From: Streptosporangium subroseum
GTDB lineage: Bacteria; Actinomycetota; Actinomycetes; Streptosporangiales; Streptosporangiaceae
Reading direction: 5' to 3'
DNA: 64,000 nt
Assembly (NCBI RefSeq): GCF_900188345.1
Contig: NZ_FZOD01000004.1
Coordinates: 41,270 to 105,269, forward strand
The position numbers and the translations under genes were made by a program. The notes under the pieces were generated by a model. The model ran no database searches. It was not told where the DNA came from and was given only the letters and a program-made list of their open reading frames with translations. Shown here in pieces: positions 11,588-20,516 of the stretch; positions within the stretch are counted from its first letter, which is position 1; each line of letters begins with the position of its first letter.

Positions 11588-11738
11588 CCCATCCCCACGG
11601 TCCGACCCCGTCCCACGGTTCAACCCCGTCCCCACAGTTCACCCCGTCCCACGGTCCCCCTTCGTCCCCACGGTTCAACCCCGTCTTCGCCTCACGGTCC
11701 GTCCCCGTCCCCACAGTTCAACCCCGTCCCCATTACCC
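11588..11738. repeat. Degenerate tandem array, about eight 18-19-bp units
   Basis: The gap between the hemerythrin-like gene and the next gene is almost entirely made of units resembling ACCCCGTCCCCACGGTTCA, with drift (…ACAGTTC, …ACGGTCC). The unit varies by 1-6 bases, so no frame is kept and I do not regard it as coding. It ends just before the ribosome-binding site of the NTF2-like gene. Confidence 0.85.
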
Positions 11739-11750
11739 GAGGAGATCACC

Positions 11751-12224
11751 ATGACGTCGAACACCATCACCACCGCCGGCCTCGCCGACCCCACCGCCGA
11801 CCTCACCGCCGCCCGAGCTCGGAACGAAGACGTGTGGCACCGTTCCAGCAGGCTGCTGTACACCGGGCAGATCGACGAGTTCGTCGGCCACTGGTGTGAG
11901 GACGCCAGTTACGAGGCCGCCCTGCCGGTCCCCGGCCTGCCCGCCGTCATCACCGGGCATGAGGCGCTGCACGCGGCGTTCAGCGGCCTGGTCGCCGGCG
12001 CGCGAAGCATCGCGGTGCACGACGTCCGGTTCCACCAGACGGATGACCCCGACGTCGCGATCATCGAGGAGCGCATGGTCGCCGAACTGGCCGACGGCAG
12101 CGGTTACGAGAATCGGTTCATCATCAGGGTGACCTTCCGGGATGGCCGGATCGCCGACATGCTGGAGTACTACGGGCAGTTCGCGCACCAGGACCTGCTG
12201 CGCCGGCTCGGTTTCGGGTCCTGA
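11751..12224 (+). CDS. NTF2-like / SnoaL-like domain protein
   Basis: 157 residues. A single cone-shaped NTF2/SnoaL fold is suggested by the N-terminal helices (RNEDVWHRSSRLLYTGQIDEFVGHWCEDASYE), a PVPGLPAVITGHEAL helix turn and a long antiparallel sheet ending RVTFRDGRIADMLEYYG. These act as small-molecule cyclases, isomerases or binding proteins; the role here is unknown. The ATG at 11751 has GAGGAG at suitable distance. It follows the repeat array and may be co-transcribed with the hemerythrin-like gene, as no strong terminator is seen between them. Confidence 0.82.
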   Translation: MTSNTITTAGLADPTADLTAARARNEDVWHRSSRLLYTGQIDEFVGHWCEDASYEAALPVPGLPAVITGHEALHAAFSGLVAGARSIAVHDVRFHQTDDPDVAIIEERMVAELADGSGYENRFIIRVTFRDGRIADMLEYYGQFAHQDLLRRLGFGS

Positions 12225-12455
12225 GCCCGGATTCCGCCCACGACAAGCCCCGTCCGCGAAACCGCGTGGCATGATCGCCGACCTGCGACAGAGCTCCTCG
12301 TCGAGAGCAGAACGGCCTGCTACGCGGACGGTATCGGCCGGAAAAGCCGGGAAGAACACGTTAGATTCGGCTTTGCCGCGAAACCGTCGCGGACGGATGG
12401 GATCCATCGCGGCCCGGCGATCGTTGGAAGGCCGACAAACGAAAATGGAGGTGCG

Positions 12456-13046
12456 ATGCTCGCGGCACTGACGGGCCTGGGGCTCTCCACCGCGGCCGGC
12501 CTGAACGCCTACATCCCGCTGCTCGTGGTCGGCCTGATCGCCAATTTCACCGATCAGATACGGCTGCCGCAGGAGTTCGCCTGGCTGTCCAACGGCTGGG
12601 TGCTCGGGATCATCGGTGTGCTGTTGCTCGCCGAGGTCGTGCTCGACAAGGTCCCGGTGGTGGACAGCGTCAACGACATGATCCAGACCTTCGTCCGCCC
12701 GGCCGCCGGCGGAGTGGTGTTCAGCGCCACCGACGCGGCGGCCCGGCTCGACGGCTCGACCTGGATGAGCCACAACCCCTGGATCAGCTGGGTGCTGGGC
12801 ATCGGAATCGCGCTGGCCGTGCACCTGATGAAATCGGCCGCCAGGCCGGTGGTCAACGCCTCGACGGCCGGGGTGGGCGCACCCGTGATCAGCACCGTGG
12901 AGGACGCCGGATCGCTCGGCATGAGCCTGATCGCGATCTTCCTACCGGTCCTGGTCATCGTCGCGGTGGCCGTGCTGGCGCTGTTCGCCTGGTGGGTGTT
13001 CCGCAAGGTACGACGCCGCCGCGCGCTCCGGCGAAGTCCGGTCTGA
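12456..13046 (+). CDS. DUF4126 integral membrane protein
   Basis: 196 residues. It shows the DUF4126 pattern: an N-terminal helix LTGLGLSTAAGLNAYIPLL, then VLLLAEVVLDKVPVVDSVND and a Gly-rich middle, with about four to five membrane segments and a basic cytoplasmic C-terminus (RKVRRRRALRR). Function is unknown. The start ATG at 12456 follows AATGGAGGTGCG. It is probably co-transcribed with the small membrane-anchored gene after it. Confidence 0.85.
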   Translation: MLAALTGLGLSTAAGLNAYIPLLVVGLIANFTDQIRLPQEFAWLSNGWVLGIIGVLLLAEVVLDKVPVVDSVNDMIQTFVRPAAGGVVFSATDAAARLDGSTWMSHNPWISWVLGIGIALAVHLMKSAARPVVNASTAGVGAPVISTVEDAGSLGMSLIAIFLPVLVIVAVAVLALFAWWVFRKVRRRRALRRSPV

Positions 13047-13112
13047 TCGACGACCGCGCACACGTGGGTGCACGGGATATGCTCGAAGCACCTTGTTTCA
13101 CCCCAACGGGAG

Positions 13113-13727
13113 GTGGCACCGATCGGCACTTTCCTCACCATCTTGCTGGTGATCATGCTGTTCTTTCTCGTCGCGGGGATAGCCGGGATCTACCTGCTGG
13201 TAAAGGTCGGGAAAAAGGCCACCAAGAAGGCGCGCAAGGTGAGCACCCGCGTGGCCTCCCAGGTGGCGGCGATGGGCCCCGGCGATGCCGCCGCGACCGA
13301 GCGGATGCGCCTGGACCTGCGCCGGGAGGTCTCCCTGACCCGCCAGGCGGTGGACCACGCGCTGCGCGACGGATGGGGGCTCGGCGACCTGCCCCAACTC
13401 GTCGCCGAGATCGGCACGCACGCCGATCAACTGGACGCCCAGCTCGGCCTGTACGCCCAGCACAGCCGCGTGTCCTCCTATGTCGACCACGCTTCCCTGG
13501 GGCGCCTGCGCGAGCACCACGCCAAGCTGACCACGTCCTGCGCCCGGATCCGCGCCGACCTGCTCAACGACCAGATGGCGCACTCGGCCGGCGGCATCGA
13601 CGACATCCAGAGCCGCACGGACCTGGAGATCGAGGCCCGCCGCCGGGCTCCCGACCCCCTGGACCAGATCGACGAGCTCTACAACCGCACGATGGTCAAC
13701 CGATCCCGCCCCGACGACCACCGCTGA
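13113..13727 (+). CDS. Small single-pass membrane protein with helical cytoplasmic domain, unknown function
   Basis: About 205 residues. One N-terminal membrane helix (TFLTILLVIMLFFLVAGIAG) is followed by a basic stretch (KVGKKATKKARK) and a mainly helical, partly coiled soluble domain. I do not recognise a family. The start is ambiguous. The GTG at 13113 overlaps its own putative GGGAGG, whereas an ATC at 13122 has GGAGG at an ideal 8-nt spacing; an upstream ATG at 13068 has no evident ribosome-binding site. It follows the DUF4126 gene closely. Confidence 0.7.
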   Translation: MAPIGTFLTILLVIMLFFLVAGIAGIYLLVKVGKKATKKARKVSTRVASQVAAMGPGDAAATERMRLDLRREVSLTRQAVDHALRDGWGLGDLPQLVAEIGTHADQLDAQLGLYAQHSRVSSYVDHASLGRLREHHAKLTTSCARIRADLLNDQMAHSAGGIDDIQSRTDLEIEARRRAPDPLDQIDELYNRTMVNRSRPDDHR

Positions 13728-14030
13728 GCCGTGATCGCCATTGCGATCACCGTTGAGTCACCATCGCCACTGAGTCACGGTCACCGCTGGGCCGCCCAGA
13801 ACGCGCGGCGGCGATGCTGTCCACATCCCTTGGCATCCATACGCAGGGCTTTCCATACCTGACGCCCTCGAAACGGAGCCTCCGTCACTTCATCAAGGTG
13901 ATTCAACACCCATTACCGACCGGTGTAATTAATCAGGCAAGTCTTTCTTGGAACGCGGGACGACTACGGAAAGTGGCAGGATGATCATGTCGCGTGAGTT
14001 TCCAGAACGTCACCCGCAGAAGGTTTCCTG
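13728..14030. other. Gap of ~300 bp with no gene
   Basis: The left half has short imprecise repeats of GATCACCGTTGAGTCACC type. The right half is less GC-rich and contains a small inverted repeat, ATTAC-8 nt-GTAAT around 13913-13930, which could be an operator for the downstream Uma2 gene. Nothing firmer is visible. Confidence 0.4.
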
Positions 14031-14609
14031 ATGACCATGGCGCTTCCCGAGTGGTTCTACCCGGGGCCGGAGGGTGGCTGGACCGCCGACATGCTCGATC
14101 GTCTTCCCCCCGACGCGCCCAGGCACGTCGAACTGATCGACGGGTCACTCATCATGATGTCTCCGCAGACCGCATTCCACATGTTCGTACTGAGGCGTTT
14201 CGAGCAGGAGCTCATACCCCCTGACGATCTCGCCGTCGTCCGGGAGATGACGGCGACCCTCGGAATCCGGCAGCGGCCCAAGCCCGACATCATGGTGGTG
14301 GACAAGGCGGCGTTGATGACCATGAAAACAACATCCTTCAAAGCCGAAAACGTACGCCTTGCCGTCGAGGTGGTGTCACCCGAATCGATGGACCGCGATC
14401 GGACTACCAAACCGATCAAATACTCCGATGCCGGGATTAAGCATTTCTGGCGCATCGAGCAAGAGAGCGACCAGCCGGTCGCCTATACCTTTGAGCTGGA
14501 GCCCGCCGTCAAGACCTACGTCCCCACCGGTATCCACCGGGGGCGGCTGCGGACGAATATCGGTTTCGACGTGGACATCGACCTGGACCTGAGCAGGTTC
14601 ATCGGCTAG
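14031..14609 (+). CDS. Uma2 family (DUF820) endonuclease-fold protein
   Basis: 192 residues. The restriction-endonuclease-like core is visible as the acidic residue in PKPDIMVVD and the later EVVSPES strand, with a following Lys in TTKPIKYSDAGIKHFWRI, the usual Uma2 layout. These proteins are abundant in actinobacteria and cyanobacteria; a nuclease role is inferred from the fold, not proven. The ATG at 14031 follows AGAAGGTTTCCTG. Its stop overlaps the 3' end of the convergent zinc-ribbon gene by 4 bp. Confidence 0.88.
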   Translation: MTMALPEWFYPGPEGGWTADMLDRLPPDAPRHVELIDGSLIMMSPQTAFHMFVLRRFEQELIPPDDLAVVREMTATLGIRQRPKPDIMVVDKAALMTMKTTSFKAENVRLAVEVVSPESMDRDRTTKPIKYSDAGIKHFWRIEQESDQPVAYTFELEPAVKTYVPTGIHRGRLRTNIGFDVDIDLDLSRFIG

Positions 14610-15169
14610 CTGGATCCCGGTAGGGACCAGAGGTCCGCCAAGTCGTCGTAGGTCGCTCCGTCGTTGATGCGGGCGCGCAGGGCCTGGGCCTGGGCCGTGG
14701 ACGGCAGAAAGCCGTCGAGGACGAAGGGCAGGCCGAGGCGCCAGCCCAGCAGCGCTCTCGCGGAGTATCGGTGGCCGGATCGGACCACGGAGACGCCGAC
14801 CCGGACCGCGTGCTCATTGCGGGGATGCACGTTCGGACGGTCGGTCTCGATGGCCGAGTAGCGGAACCCGTCGGCGAGATCGCAGGGCGGGCAGCCGCGA
14901 GGGCCCCGGCCCAGCGTGGAGCCGCAGCCAGCACAGCTCAGCCGGTCCAGCGCGCCGTCCACGATCCGCCAGTCGTGCCGGTCCGGCTCCTCGACGACCA
15001 TCTCGGCGATCGCCCGCTCCTCCTCGGCGGACGGCTCCGCCGTCCCGGACCAGACCCGGAGGAAGTCGCGCCAGCCGTCCTGGACGATGAGGTAGACCAG
15101 ATCGGCGCAGCGGGCGCAGTCGGGGGCTCCGCCGTACTCCCAGCAGCCACAACCGGCACATCTGCGCAT
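14606..15169 (-). CDS. Zinc-ribbon protein of unknown function
   Basis: 187 residues. Two Cys clusters are seen: CAGCGCWEYGGAPDCARCADL at the N-terminus (Cys residues at 4, 7, 9, 18 and 21) and SCAGCGSTLGRG...GCPPC in the middle, which look like zinc ribbons or rubredoxin knuckles. The C-terminal ~80 residues have no recognised motif. The start ATG at 15169 has AGAGGAAGCGGA upstream. It is convergent with the Uma2 gene and divergent from the RIO kinase. I do not recognise the family. Confidence 0.7.
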   Translation of the reverse strand: MRRCAGCGCWEYGGAPDCARCADLVYLIVQDGWRDFLRVWSGTAEPSAEEERAIAEMVVEEPDRHDWRIVDGALDRLSCAGCGSTLGRGPRGCPPCDLADGFRYSAIETDRPNVHPRNEHAVRVGVSVVRSGHRYSARALLGWRLGLPFVLDGFLPSTAQAQALRARINDGATYDDLADLWSLPGSS

Positions 15170-15342
15170 TCCGCTTCCTCTCAGCTTTCAGTTCTTCGTT
15201 CTCGACGAACCGTGACCGTATCCGCCCGCTCTCCTCGGGGCGAGCGAATAAATGGCTTGCGACAGGGCGAGGCGGCCCAGCACAATCATCGGAGTCGATC
15301 AGCTGGCGCCCGTTGCGCGCCTCAGACGAAGGGAGGGTGACC

Positions 15343-15396
15343 GTGGCTGCTTTCTTCTCCCATGCCCATAGGTCCTTTCCCACCGGTTCTCGCTGA
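15343..15396 (+). CDS. Putative 17-codon leader peptide upstream of RIO kinase
   Basis: GTG at 15343 follows a strong AAGGGAGG (15329-15336) at 6-nt spacing and encodes MAAFFSHAHRSFPTGSR before a TGA at 15394-15396. The stop codon falls in the loop between two arms of a perfect inverted repeat, so ribosome position on this ORF would change RNA folding ahead of the kinase gene. Coding status is inferred from the strong ribosome-binding site and geometry only. Confidence 0.5.
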   Translation: MAAFFSHAHRSFPTGSR

Positions 15397-15417
15397 CCTG
15401 ATCGCCGCACCGGTGGG
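15379..15417 (+). promoter_or_regulatory. Leader hairpin, perfect 9-bp arms
   Basis: CCCACCGGT at 15379-15387 pairs with ACCGGTGGG at 15409-15417 across a 21-nt loop. The 5' arm lies inside the leader ORF, and the 3' arm ends 23 nt before the RIO kinase GTG. No U-tract follows, so it is more likely a translational or RNA-stability element than a simple terminator. Confidence 0.55.
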
Positions 15418-15440
15418 CCTCTCGAATCGGAGAACCCGCA

Positions 15441-16313
15441 GTGCCAAAGCCTTCCGAACACCGTCGCCGCGGCAAGCACGCACTCGATGACGATGACGTC
15501 GAATGGCTCGACAACACCCCCGAGGATCTCGACGGGCCGCCATCCGGCGACCGCTGGTCCACCTGGGATCTGAGTAGCCCCACCGAGCGCGGCCCCCGGC
15601 CGCATCCCGGGTGGCTCGTCACCGAACTGGCGGCCGTCGACACCGAGCTCGGCATCCTGAAGACCGGCAAGGAGGCCGACGTCCATCTGCTCTCACGGGG
15701 TGTTCCGGACACCGATCGGGTCTGCCTGCTCGCCGCCAAGCGCTACCGCTCAGCCGAGCACCGGCTCTTCCACCGAGACGCCGGTTATCTGGAGGGCCGC
15801 GGCGAGCGGGACAGCCGGGTCAGCAGGGCGATGGCCAGCCGATCCCGGTTCGGCAAGGAGATGATCGCCGGGCAGTGGGCCAACGCCGAGTTCCAGGCAC
15901 TGTGCCGGTTGTGGTCACTGGGTGTGCCCGTGCCGTACCCGGTGCAGATCATCGGTACGGAGATCCTCGAAGAGTTCATCGGCACCCCCGACGGCTTCGC
16001 CGCGCCCCGGCTGGCCGCCGTCTCCGAGGGCCTCGCCGACCTGTGGGAGCAGCTCGTCGAGGCGATGGCGGCTCTGGCCCGCGAGGGCCTGGCCCACGGC
16101 GACCTGTCGCCCTACAACATCCTCGTCCACGAGGAACGGCTGGTCATCATCGACCTGCCGCAGATCGTGGACGTGGTGGCCCACCCCGTCGGCGCGGAGT
16201 TTCTCGACCGCGACGCCCGCAACGTCGCCACCTGGTTCGCCGCACGCGGCGTGGCCTCGGCCGACGCCGACTCACTGGCCTCACTGCTGCGTGCCGAGGC
16301 CCGGCTGGGCTGA
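15441..16313 (+). CDS. RIO-family serine protein kinase
   Basis: 290 residues. An N-terminal basic/acidic tail (~55 residues) precedes a RIO kinase core: TGKEADVHLLSRG (flexible loop region), LLAAKRYR with the ATP-binding Lys, the catalytic loop LAHGDLSPYNILV (Asp and Asn) and the metal-binding IIDLPQIVDV in place of DFG. RIO kinases act in ribosome maturation in archaea and eukaryotes; the bacterial role is not settled. GTG at 15441 has GGAG at 8 nt. It is preceded by a leader ORF and a hairpin and followed by a terminator-like hairpin. Confidence 0.9.
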   Translation: MPKPSEHRRRGKHALDDDDVEWLDNTPEDLDGPPSGDRWSTWDLSSPTERGPRPHPGWLVTELAAVDTELGILKTGKEADVHLLSRGVPDTDRVCLLAAKRYRSAEHRLFHRDAGYLEGRGERDSRVSRAMASRSRFGKEMIAGQWANAEFQALCRLWSLGVPVPYPVQIIGTEILEEFIGTPDGFAAPRLAAVSEGLADLWEQLVEAMAALAREGLAHGDLSPYNILVHEERLVIIDLPQIVDVVAHPVGAEFLDRDARNVATWFAARGVASADADSLASLLRAEARLG

Positions 16314-16338
16314 CCGGCGCCCACCTGTGCCGAGCTGT

Positions 16339-16368
16339 GTCCCCGCTGCCCGTGCGGGCAGCGGGGAC
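16339..16368. terminator. Hairpin terminator between convergent RIO kinase and uvrB
   Basis: A perfect 13-bp inverted repeat (16339-16351 with 16356-16368) with a GTGC tetraloop lies between two convergent genes. It has no T-run but is very stable and suitably placed to stop transcription from both sides. Confidence 0.75.
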
Positions 16369-16380
16369 CAGCACTCCCTC

Positions 16381-18522
16381 TCAGGAGACGCCGGCCTCGC
16401 GCATGTCGCGAACCTCGCGCTTGAGCTCCTTGATCTCGTCGCGGAGCCGGGCGGCGACCTCGAACTGGAGGTCGGCGGCGGCCTGGTGCATCTGGTCGGT
16501 GAGTGACTCGACCAGCGCCTCCAGCTGGGCCCGGGGCATCTCCCCCGCGATCGCCTTGGCGTGCTGACCCACCTGCCTGACCGCGAAACCGGGGACCGGA
16601 GCCTTGCCGCGCGACTGCTGGCGGCCGCTGCCGCCGAGGAGCTGGGCGGTGTCGGCGTCTTCCCGGTTGAGCGAGTCGAGAATGTCGGCGATCTTCTTAC
16701 GCAGCGGCTGCGGGTCGACCCCGTTGGCCTCGTTGTAGGCGACCTGCTTCGCCCGGCGCCGGTTGGTCTCGTCGATCGCCCGCTCCATGGAGGGGGTGAT
16801 CCGGTCGGCGTACATGTGCACCTGGCCGGAGACGTTTCTGGCCGCGCGGCCGATGGTCTGGATCAGTGAGGTCTCCGAGCGGAGGAAGCCCTCCTTGTCG
16901 GCGTCGAGGATGGCGACCAGCGACACCTCGGGCAGGTCGAGGCCCTCACGGAGCAGGTTGATGCCCACCAGCACGTCGAACTCACCCATCCGCAGCTCGC
17001 GGAGGAGCTCGATGCGGCGCAGGGTGTCGACCTCGCTGTGCAGGTAACGGACCCGGATGCCGAGCTCCAGCAGGTAGTCGGTGAGGTCCTCGGACATCTT
17101 CTTGGTCAGCGTGGTGACCAGGACCCGCTCGTTCTTCTCCGCTCGGGTCCGGATCTCGTGGACCAGGTCGTCGATCTGGGACTTCGTGGGCTTGACGATC
17201 ACCTCGGGGTCGATCAGGCCGGTCGGCCGGATGACCTGCTCGACCACGTCGCCCTTGGAGCGACCCAGCTCGTAGGAGCCCGGGGTGGCCGACAGATAGA
17301 CGGTCTGGCCGATCCGCTCCAGGAACTCCTCCCACTTCAACGGGCGGTTGTCCATCGCGGACGGCAGGCGGAAGCCGTGCTCCACAAGCGTGCGCTTACG
17401 GGAGGCGTCTCCCTCGTACATCGCGCCGATCTGCGGGACGGTCTGGTGCGACTCGTCCAGGACCAGCAGGAAGTCTTCGGGGAAGTAGTCGAGCAGCGTG
17501 TTGGGCGCGCTGCCGGGCTCACGGCCGTCCATGTGACGCGAGTAGTTCTCGATGCCGGAGCAGGTGCCGATCTGGCGCATCATCTCCAGGTCGTAGGTGG
17601 TGCGCATCCGCAGCCGCTGGGCCTCCAGGAGCTTGCCCTGCCGCTCCATCGTCTCCAGGCTGACGGCCAGCTCTTCCTCGATGCTCCGGACCGCTCTCTC
17701 CATCCGCTCTGGACCCGCGACGTAGTGGGAGGCGGGGAAGATGTAGAGCTCCTCGTCCTCCGTGATCACCTCGCCGGTCAGGGGGTGCATGGTGGAGAGC
17801 TTCTCGACTTCGTCGCCGAACATCTCGATCCGCACGGCGAGCTCTTCGTACTTGGGGATGATCTCGATCGTGTCGCCGCGCACCCGGAAGGTGCCCCGGG
17901 TGAAGGCCAGATCGTTACGGGTGTACTGCATGTCGACCAGGCGTCGCAGCAACTTGTCGCGCTCGAGCTCCTCGCCCACCTTGAGCCGGAGCATGCGGTC
18001 GACGTATTCCTGGGGCGTGCCCAGGCCGTAGATGCACGAGACGGACGCCACCACGATCGTGTCGCGGCGGGTCAGCAGCGAGTTGGTTGTCGAGTGGCGG
18101 AGCCGCTCGACCTCGTCGTTGACCGACGAGTCCTTCTCGATGTAGGTGTCGCTCTGCGGAACGTATGCCTCGGGCTGGTAATAGTCGTAGTACGAGACGA
18201 AATATTCGACCGCGTTGTTAGGCATCATCTCGCGCAACTCGTTAGCGAACTGCGCGGCGAGCGTCTTGTTGGGCTGCATGACCAGGGTCGGCCGCTGGAG
18301 CCGCTCGATCAGCCAGGCGATCGAGGCGGTCTTGCCCGTGCCCGTGGCGCCCAGCAGGACGTTGTCCTTGTCACCCGCCTTGACGCGCCGCTCGAGCTCG
18401 GCGATCGCCGTTGGCTGGTCGCCTGAGGGCGTCATGTCGGTGATGACCTCGAAGGGGGCCACCTTGCGCTGCAAATCTGTTACCGGCCTCACCTGCTCCA
18501 CTGTAGGCGGAGCCACCGACAA
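16381..18522 (-). CDS. uvrB: UvrABC excinuclease subunit B
   Basis: 713 residues. UvrB verifies lesions in nucleotide excision repair with UvrA and UvrC. The helicase P-loop is [13 protein letters not shown], the beta-hairpin region [15 protein letters not shown] is intact, helicase motifs V and VI ([25 protein letters not shown]) are present, and the C-terminal UVR motif ([19 protein letters not shown]) for UvrC binding is complete. The start is uncertain: TTG at 18522, or an internal GTG ten codons later (VRPVTDLQ) nearer the usual family start. It is convergent with the RIO kinase. Confidence 0.97.
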   Translation of the reverse strand: MSVAPPTVEQVRPVTDLQRKVAPFEVITDMTPSGDQPTAIAELERRVKAGDKDNVLLGATGTGKTASIAWLIERLQRPTLVMQPNKTLAAQFANELREMMPNNAVEYFVSYYDYYQPEAYVPQSDTYIEKDSSVNDEVERLRHSTTNSLLTRRDTIVVASVSCIYGLGTPQEYVDRMLRLKVGEELERDKLLRRLVDMQYTRNDLAFTRGTFRVRGDTIEIIPKYEELAVRIEMFGDEVEKLSTMHPLTGEVITEDEELYIFPASHYVAGPERMERAVRSIEEELAVSLETMERQGKLLEAQRLRMRTTYDLEMMRQIGTCSGIENYSRHMDGREPGSAPNTLLDYFPEDFLLVLDESHQTVPQIGAMYEGDASRKRTLVEHGFRLPSAMDNRPLKWEEFLERIGQTVYLSATPGSYELGRSKGDVVEQVIRPTGLIDPEVIVKPTKSQIDDLVHEIRTRAEKNERVLVTTLTKKMSEDLTDYLLELGIRVRYLHSEVDTLRRIELLRELRMGEFDVLVGINLLREGLDLPEVSLVAILDADKEGFLRSETSLIQTIGRAARNVSGQVHMYADRITPSMERAIDETNRRRAKQVAYNEANGVDPQPLRKKIADILDSLNREDADTAQLLGGSGRQQSRGKAPVPGFAVRQVGQHAKAIAGEMPRAQLEALVESLTDQMHQAAADLQFEVAARLRDEIKELKREVRDMREAGVS

Positions 18523-18864
18523 TCCTTCTCCGGTCGCCTGAGCCCAACCGCACGGCCCCGATCACCACGCCTTCGATCGCCCGGCTTCCAACCACGTGAC
18601 CTCCACCCGCCCGGCCCTCAACCGTGCGATCTGCACCCGCCGGGGCTCCCTCCGCACAGCTCTCATCCGCACCGCTCTCACCCGCACGCTTCTCGCCCGG
18701 CCGGTCCTCACCCGCCCGGCCCTCGGCCACATGGCAAATGGACCGTACGGCCCTCAATCACGTGGCAAGCGAACCGCAAGCGGGATCCCCTTGACTGTTC
18801 TGCGCACCTACGCTCACCAAGCGTGATATATCCGCCTTTTGACATATGACTATCCGGAGGTTTG
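18523..18864. other. Gap between divergent uvrB and SPFH operon
   Basis: 342 bp. The middle (18601-18728) is a degenerate ~15-bp repeat; the right ~100 bp, with more A and T, should hold promoters for the SPFH operon. Open frames through the repeat exist on both strands but have no homology I recognise. Confidence 0.45.
18601..18728. repeat. Degenerate ~15-bp tandem array
   Basis: The best units are 18662-18676, 18677-18691, 18692-18706 and 18707-18721, each like CTCACCCGCACGCTT; flanking units of 14-16 bp extend the array. Read on the plus strand the 15-bp period gives a weak pentapeptide-like pattern (ALIRT ALTRT LLARP VLTRP), but there is no start signal of quality, so I call it non-coding. 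Confidence 0.7.
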
Positions 18865-20427
18865 ATGTCCCGGCCAAGAGAAGCCATGCAGTCCGCGATG
18901 GTCGCGGCCCAGGCGATAGGGCAGGGCGGTGATGTACGCCAGGTCATCGGGCAGGCCGTGGGACAGATCGCCGGCCAGGTCGCCGGCGAGAAGGGGTTCT
19001 CGCTCAACACCTCGGACTTCATGGCCGCCCGCGACCAGGGCGTGTCCCTGGCCACCGCCATCGAGGCCCGCAGCGCGTCGCTGAACGAGGCCGGTGAGAT
19101 CATCAACCGCAGCTTCACCGGGAAGGGCCCGAACGGCGAGCCGGTTCACGTGATCTCGCCGGTGGTGATCCCCAAGGACACCACGGCCCGGATCGTCCTC
19201 CCCCTGGTCGGGCTGGCGGTGCTCGGACTGGTCGGTCTGGTCGCCACCGGGCTGCCCGACGGCGCACGGGTGCTGTTCGGCCCCCACTACTGGGTCGTGC
19301 TGCTGCTGGCCGCCGCCTTCCTGTGGTGGCGGCGGAGTGTGGTCATGGTGCCCGAGGGCTGCAGGGCTCTGATCACCAAGTTCGGCAAGCTCGTGCAGAT
19401 CGCCGAGCCCGGCCGGGTGACGCTGTTCAACCCGTGGAAGCGGGTCAGCTACATCGTCAACACCACCCGCGAATACCCCTTCAACGCGCCCATCCGCGAG
19501 GCCCCGACCCAGCAGGGCGTCAAGGCCAGCGTCGACCTGTTCCTGCAGTTCCGGATCGAGGACCCTGCCGAGTTCATCTTCGTGCTCGGCTCGGTCGGCG
19601 GCTTCCAGGCCAAACTGCAGAACGCGATCAGCGAGGTCACCCGCTCCCTCATCTACGCCCAGCGCGCCGAGGAGATCTACGACCTGGTCGGCGAAAGCAC
19701 CATGGGCATGCTGGACAACCTCAACCAGCAGTTCCTGCCCGCCGTACGGCTCACCGACGTGAACATCACGCACGCCGAGCCAACGAGCCAGGAGTATCGG
19801 ATGGACCTGGCCGCCCCCGAGATGATCAGGGTGGCCAAGGAGGCCTACACCTACGAGTACGAGCTCCAGCTGCGCAAGGAGCAGAACGAGGGCGACCTGA
19901 TCAAGGAGCTCGCCGGTCTGCAGGAGCAGCTGTCGGCCATCCACGCCGAGATCGCCGGACACCAGGCCCGGATGGACACCGCGCTGGAGCGCGCGTCCCA
20001 CCAGGCGAAGGCCCAGGGAGGCCAGCGGCTGGTGGAGGCCGAGTCCACCGCCAAGGCCAACGCGGCCCTCCTGGAGGCGCAGGCCCTGGACATCCGGGCC
20101 CTGAGCGCCGCCGAGGCGCCGGAGATCCTGGACTACCGCTTCGAGCAGGACCTGCTCGACAAGCTCGAATCCGTGGCCTCCCACATGCCCCGCCTGGTGC
20201 AGATCGGTGAGACCACCGACATCGACCTGCTCGCCCTGGCCAAGCAGATGGTCGGCAGCCACGAGAAGCAGCTGTTCTCCGACACGGACATGGCCGCGAT
20301 CAGAGACCGGATCACCCAGATCGGCAGGCGCGTCGAGGGCCGGGAGGCGGAGATCACCGCCCTCCTCCACCCCGCCTCCGAGACCGTGGTGCCCGCCGTA
20401 CAGGAGAAGGCGGGAGTCGACCAATGA
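18865..20427 (+). CDS. SPFH/Band-7 domain membrane protein, first of pair
   Basis: 520 residues. N-terminal Gln/Gly/Ala-rich helical segment (1-~95), two membrane helices (about 115-150), then an SPFH/Band-7 domain beginning VVMVPEGCRALITKFGKL and continuing through REYPFNAPIREAPTQQGV and FRIEDPAEFIF, then a long coiled coil (about 330-410) rich in Glu, Lys and Ala. SPFH proteins form membrane-bound oligomeric rings or scaffolds. ATG at 18865 with CGGAGG four bases upstream. Its stop overlaps the start of a 30-codon mini-ORF (ATGA), and the operon continues into a second SPFH protein and Spo0M. Confidence 0.88.
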   Translation: MSRPREAMQSAMVAAQAIGQGGDVRQVIGQAVGQIAGQVAGEKGFSLNTSDFMAARDQGVSLATAIEARSASLNEAGEIINRSFTGKGPNGEPVHVISPVVIPKDTTARIVLPLVGLAVLGLVGLVATGLPDGARVLFGPHYWVVLLLAAAFLWWRRSVVMVPEGCRALITKFGKLVQIAEPGRVTLFNPWKRVSYIVNTTREYPFNAPIREAPTQQGVKASVDLFLQFRIEDPAEFIFVLGSVGGFQAKLQNAISEVTRSLIYAQRAEEIYDLVGESTMGMLDNLNQQFLPAVRLTDVNITHAEPTSQEYRMDLAAPEMIRVAKEAYTYEYELQLRKEQNEGDLIKELAGLQEQLSAIHAEIAGHQARMDTALERASHQAKAQGGQRLVEAESTAKANAALLEAQALDIRALSAAEAPEILDYRFEQDLLDKLESVASHMPRLVQIGETTDIDLLALAKQMVGSHEKQLFSDTDMAAIRDRITQIGRRVEGREAEITALLHPASETVVPAVQEKAGVDQ

Positions 20428-20516
20428 GCCGCGAGAGAACCCGACGCAGCAAGTGGAGCGGTCCGCGAGGCACGAGCGGCCCGCTCAACGAGCGAGAAGC
20501 GGTGAACGACCAATGA
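20424..20516 (+). CDS. Mini-ORF 1, 30 residues, basic, translationally coupled
   Basis: It begins MSRERTRRSKWSGPRG and ends REAVNDQ. The ATG at 20424 overlaps the stop of the first SPFH gene (ATGA), and GGGAG lies 7 nt upstream inside that gene. Its own stop overlaps the ATG of mini-ORF 2 in the same way. The first 16 residues are identical to mini-ORF 2. It may be a true small protein or part of an 89-bp duplicated element; see findings. Confidence 0.45.
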   Translation: MSRERTRRSKWSGPRGTSGPLNEREAVNDQ

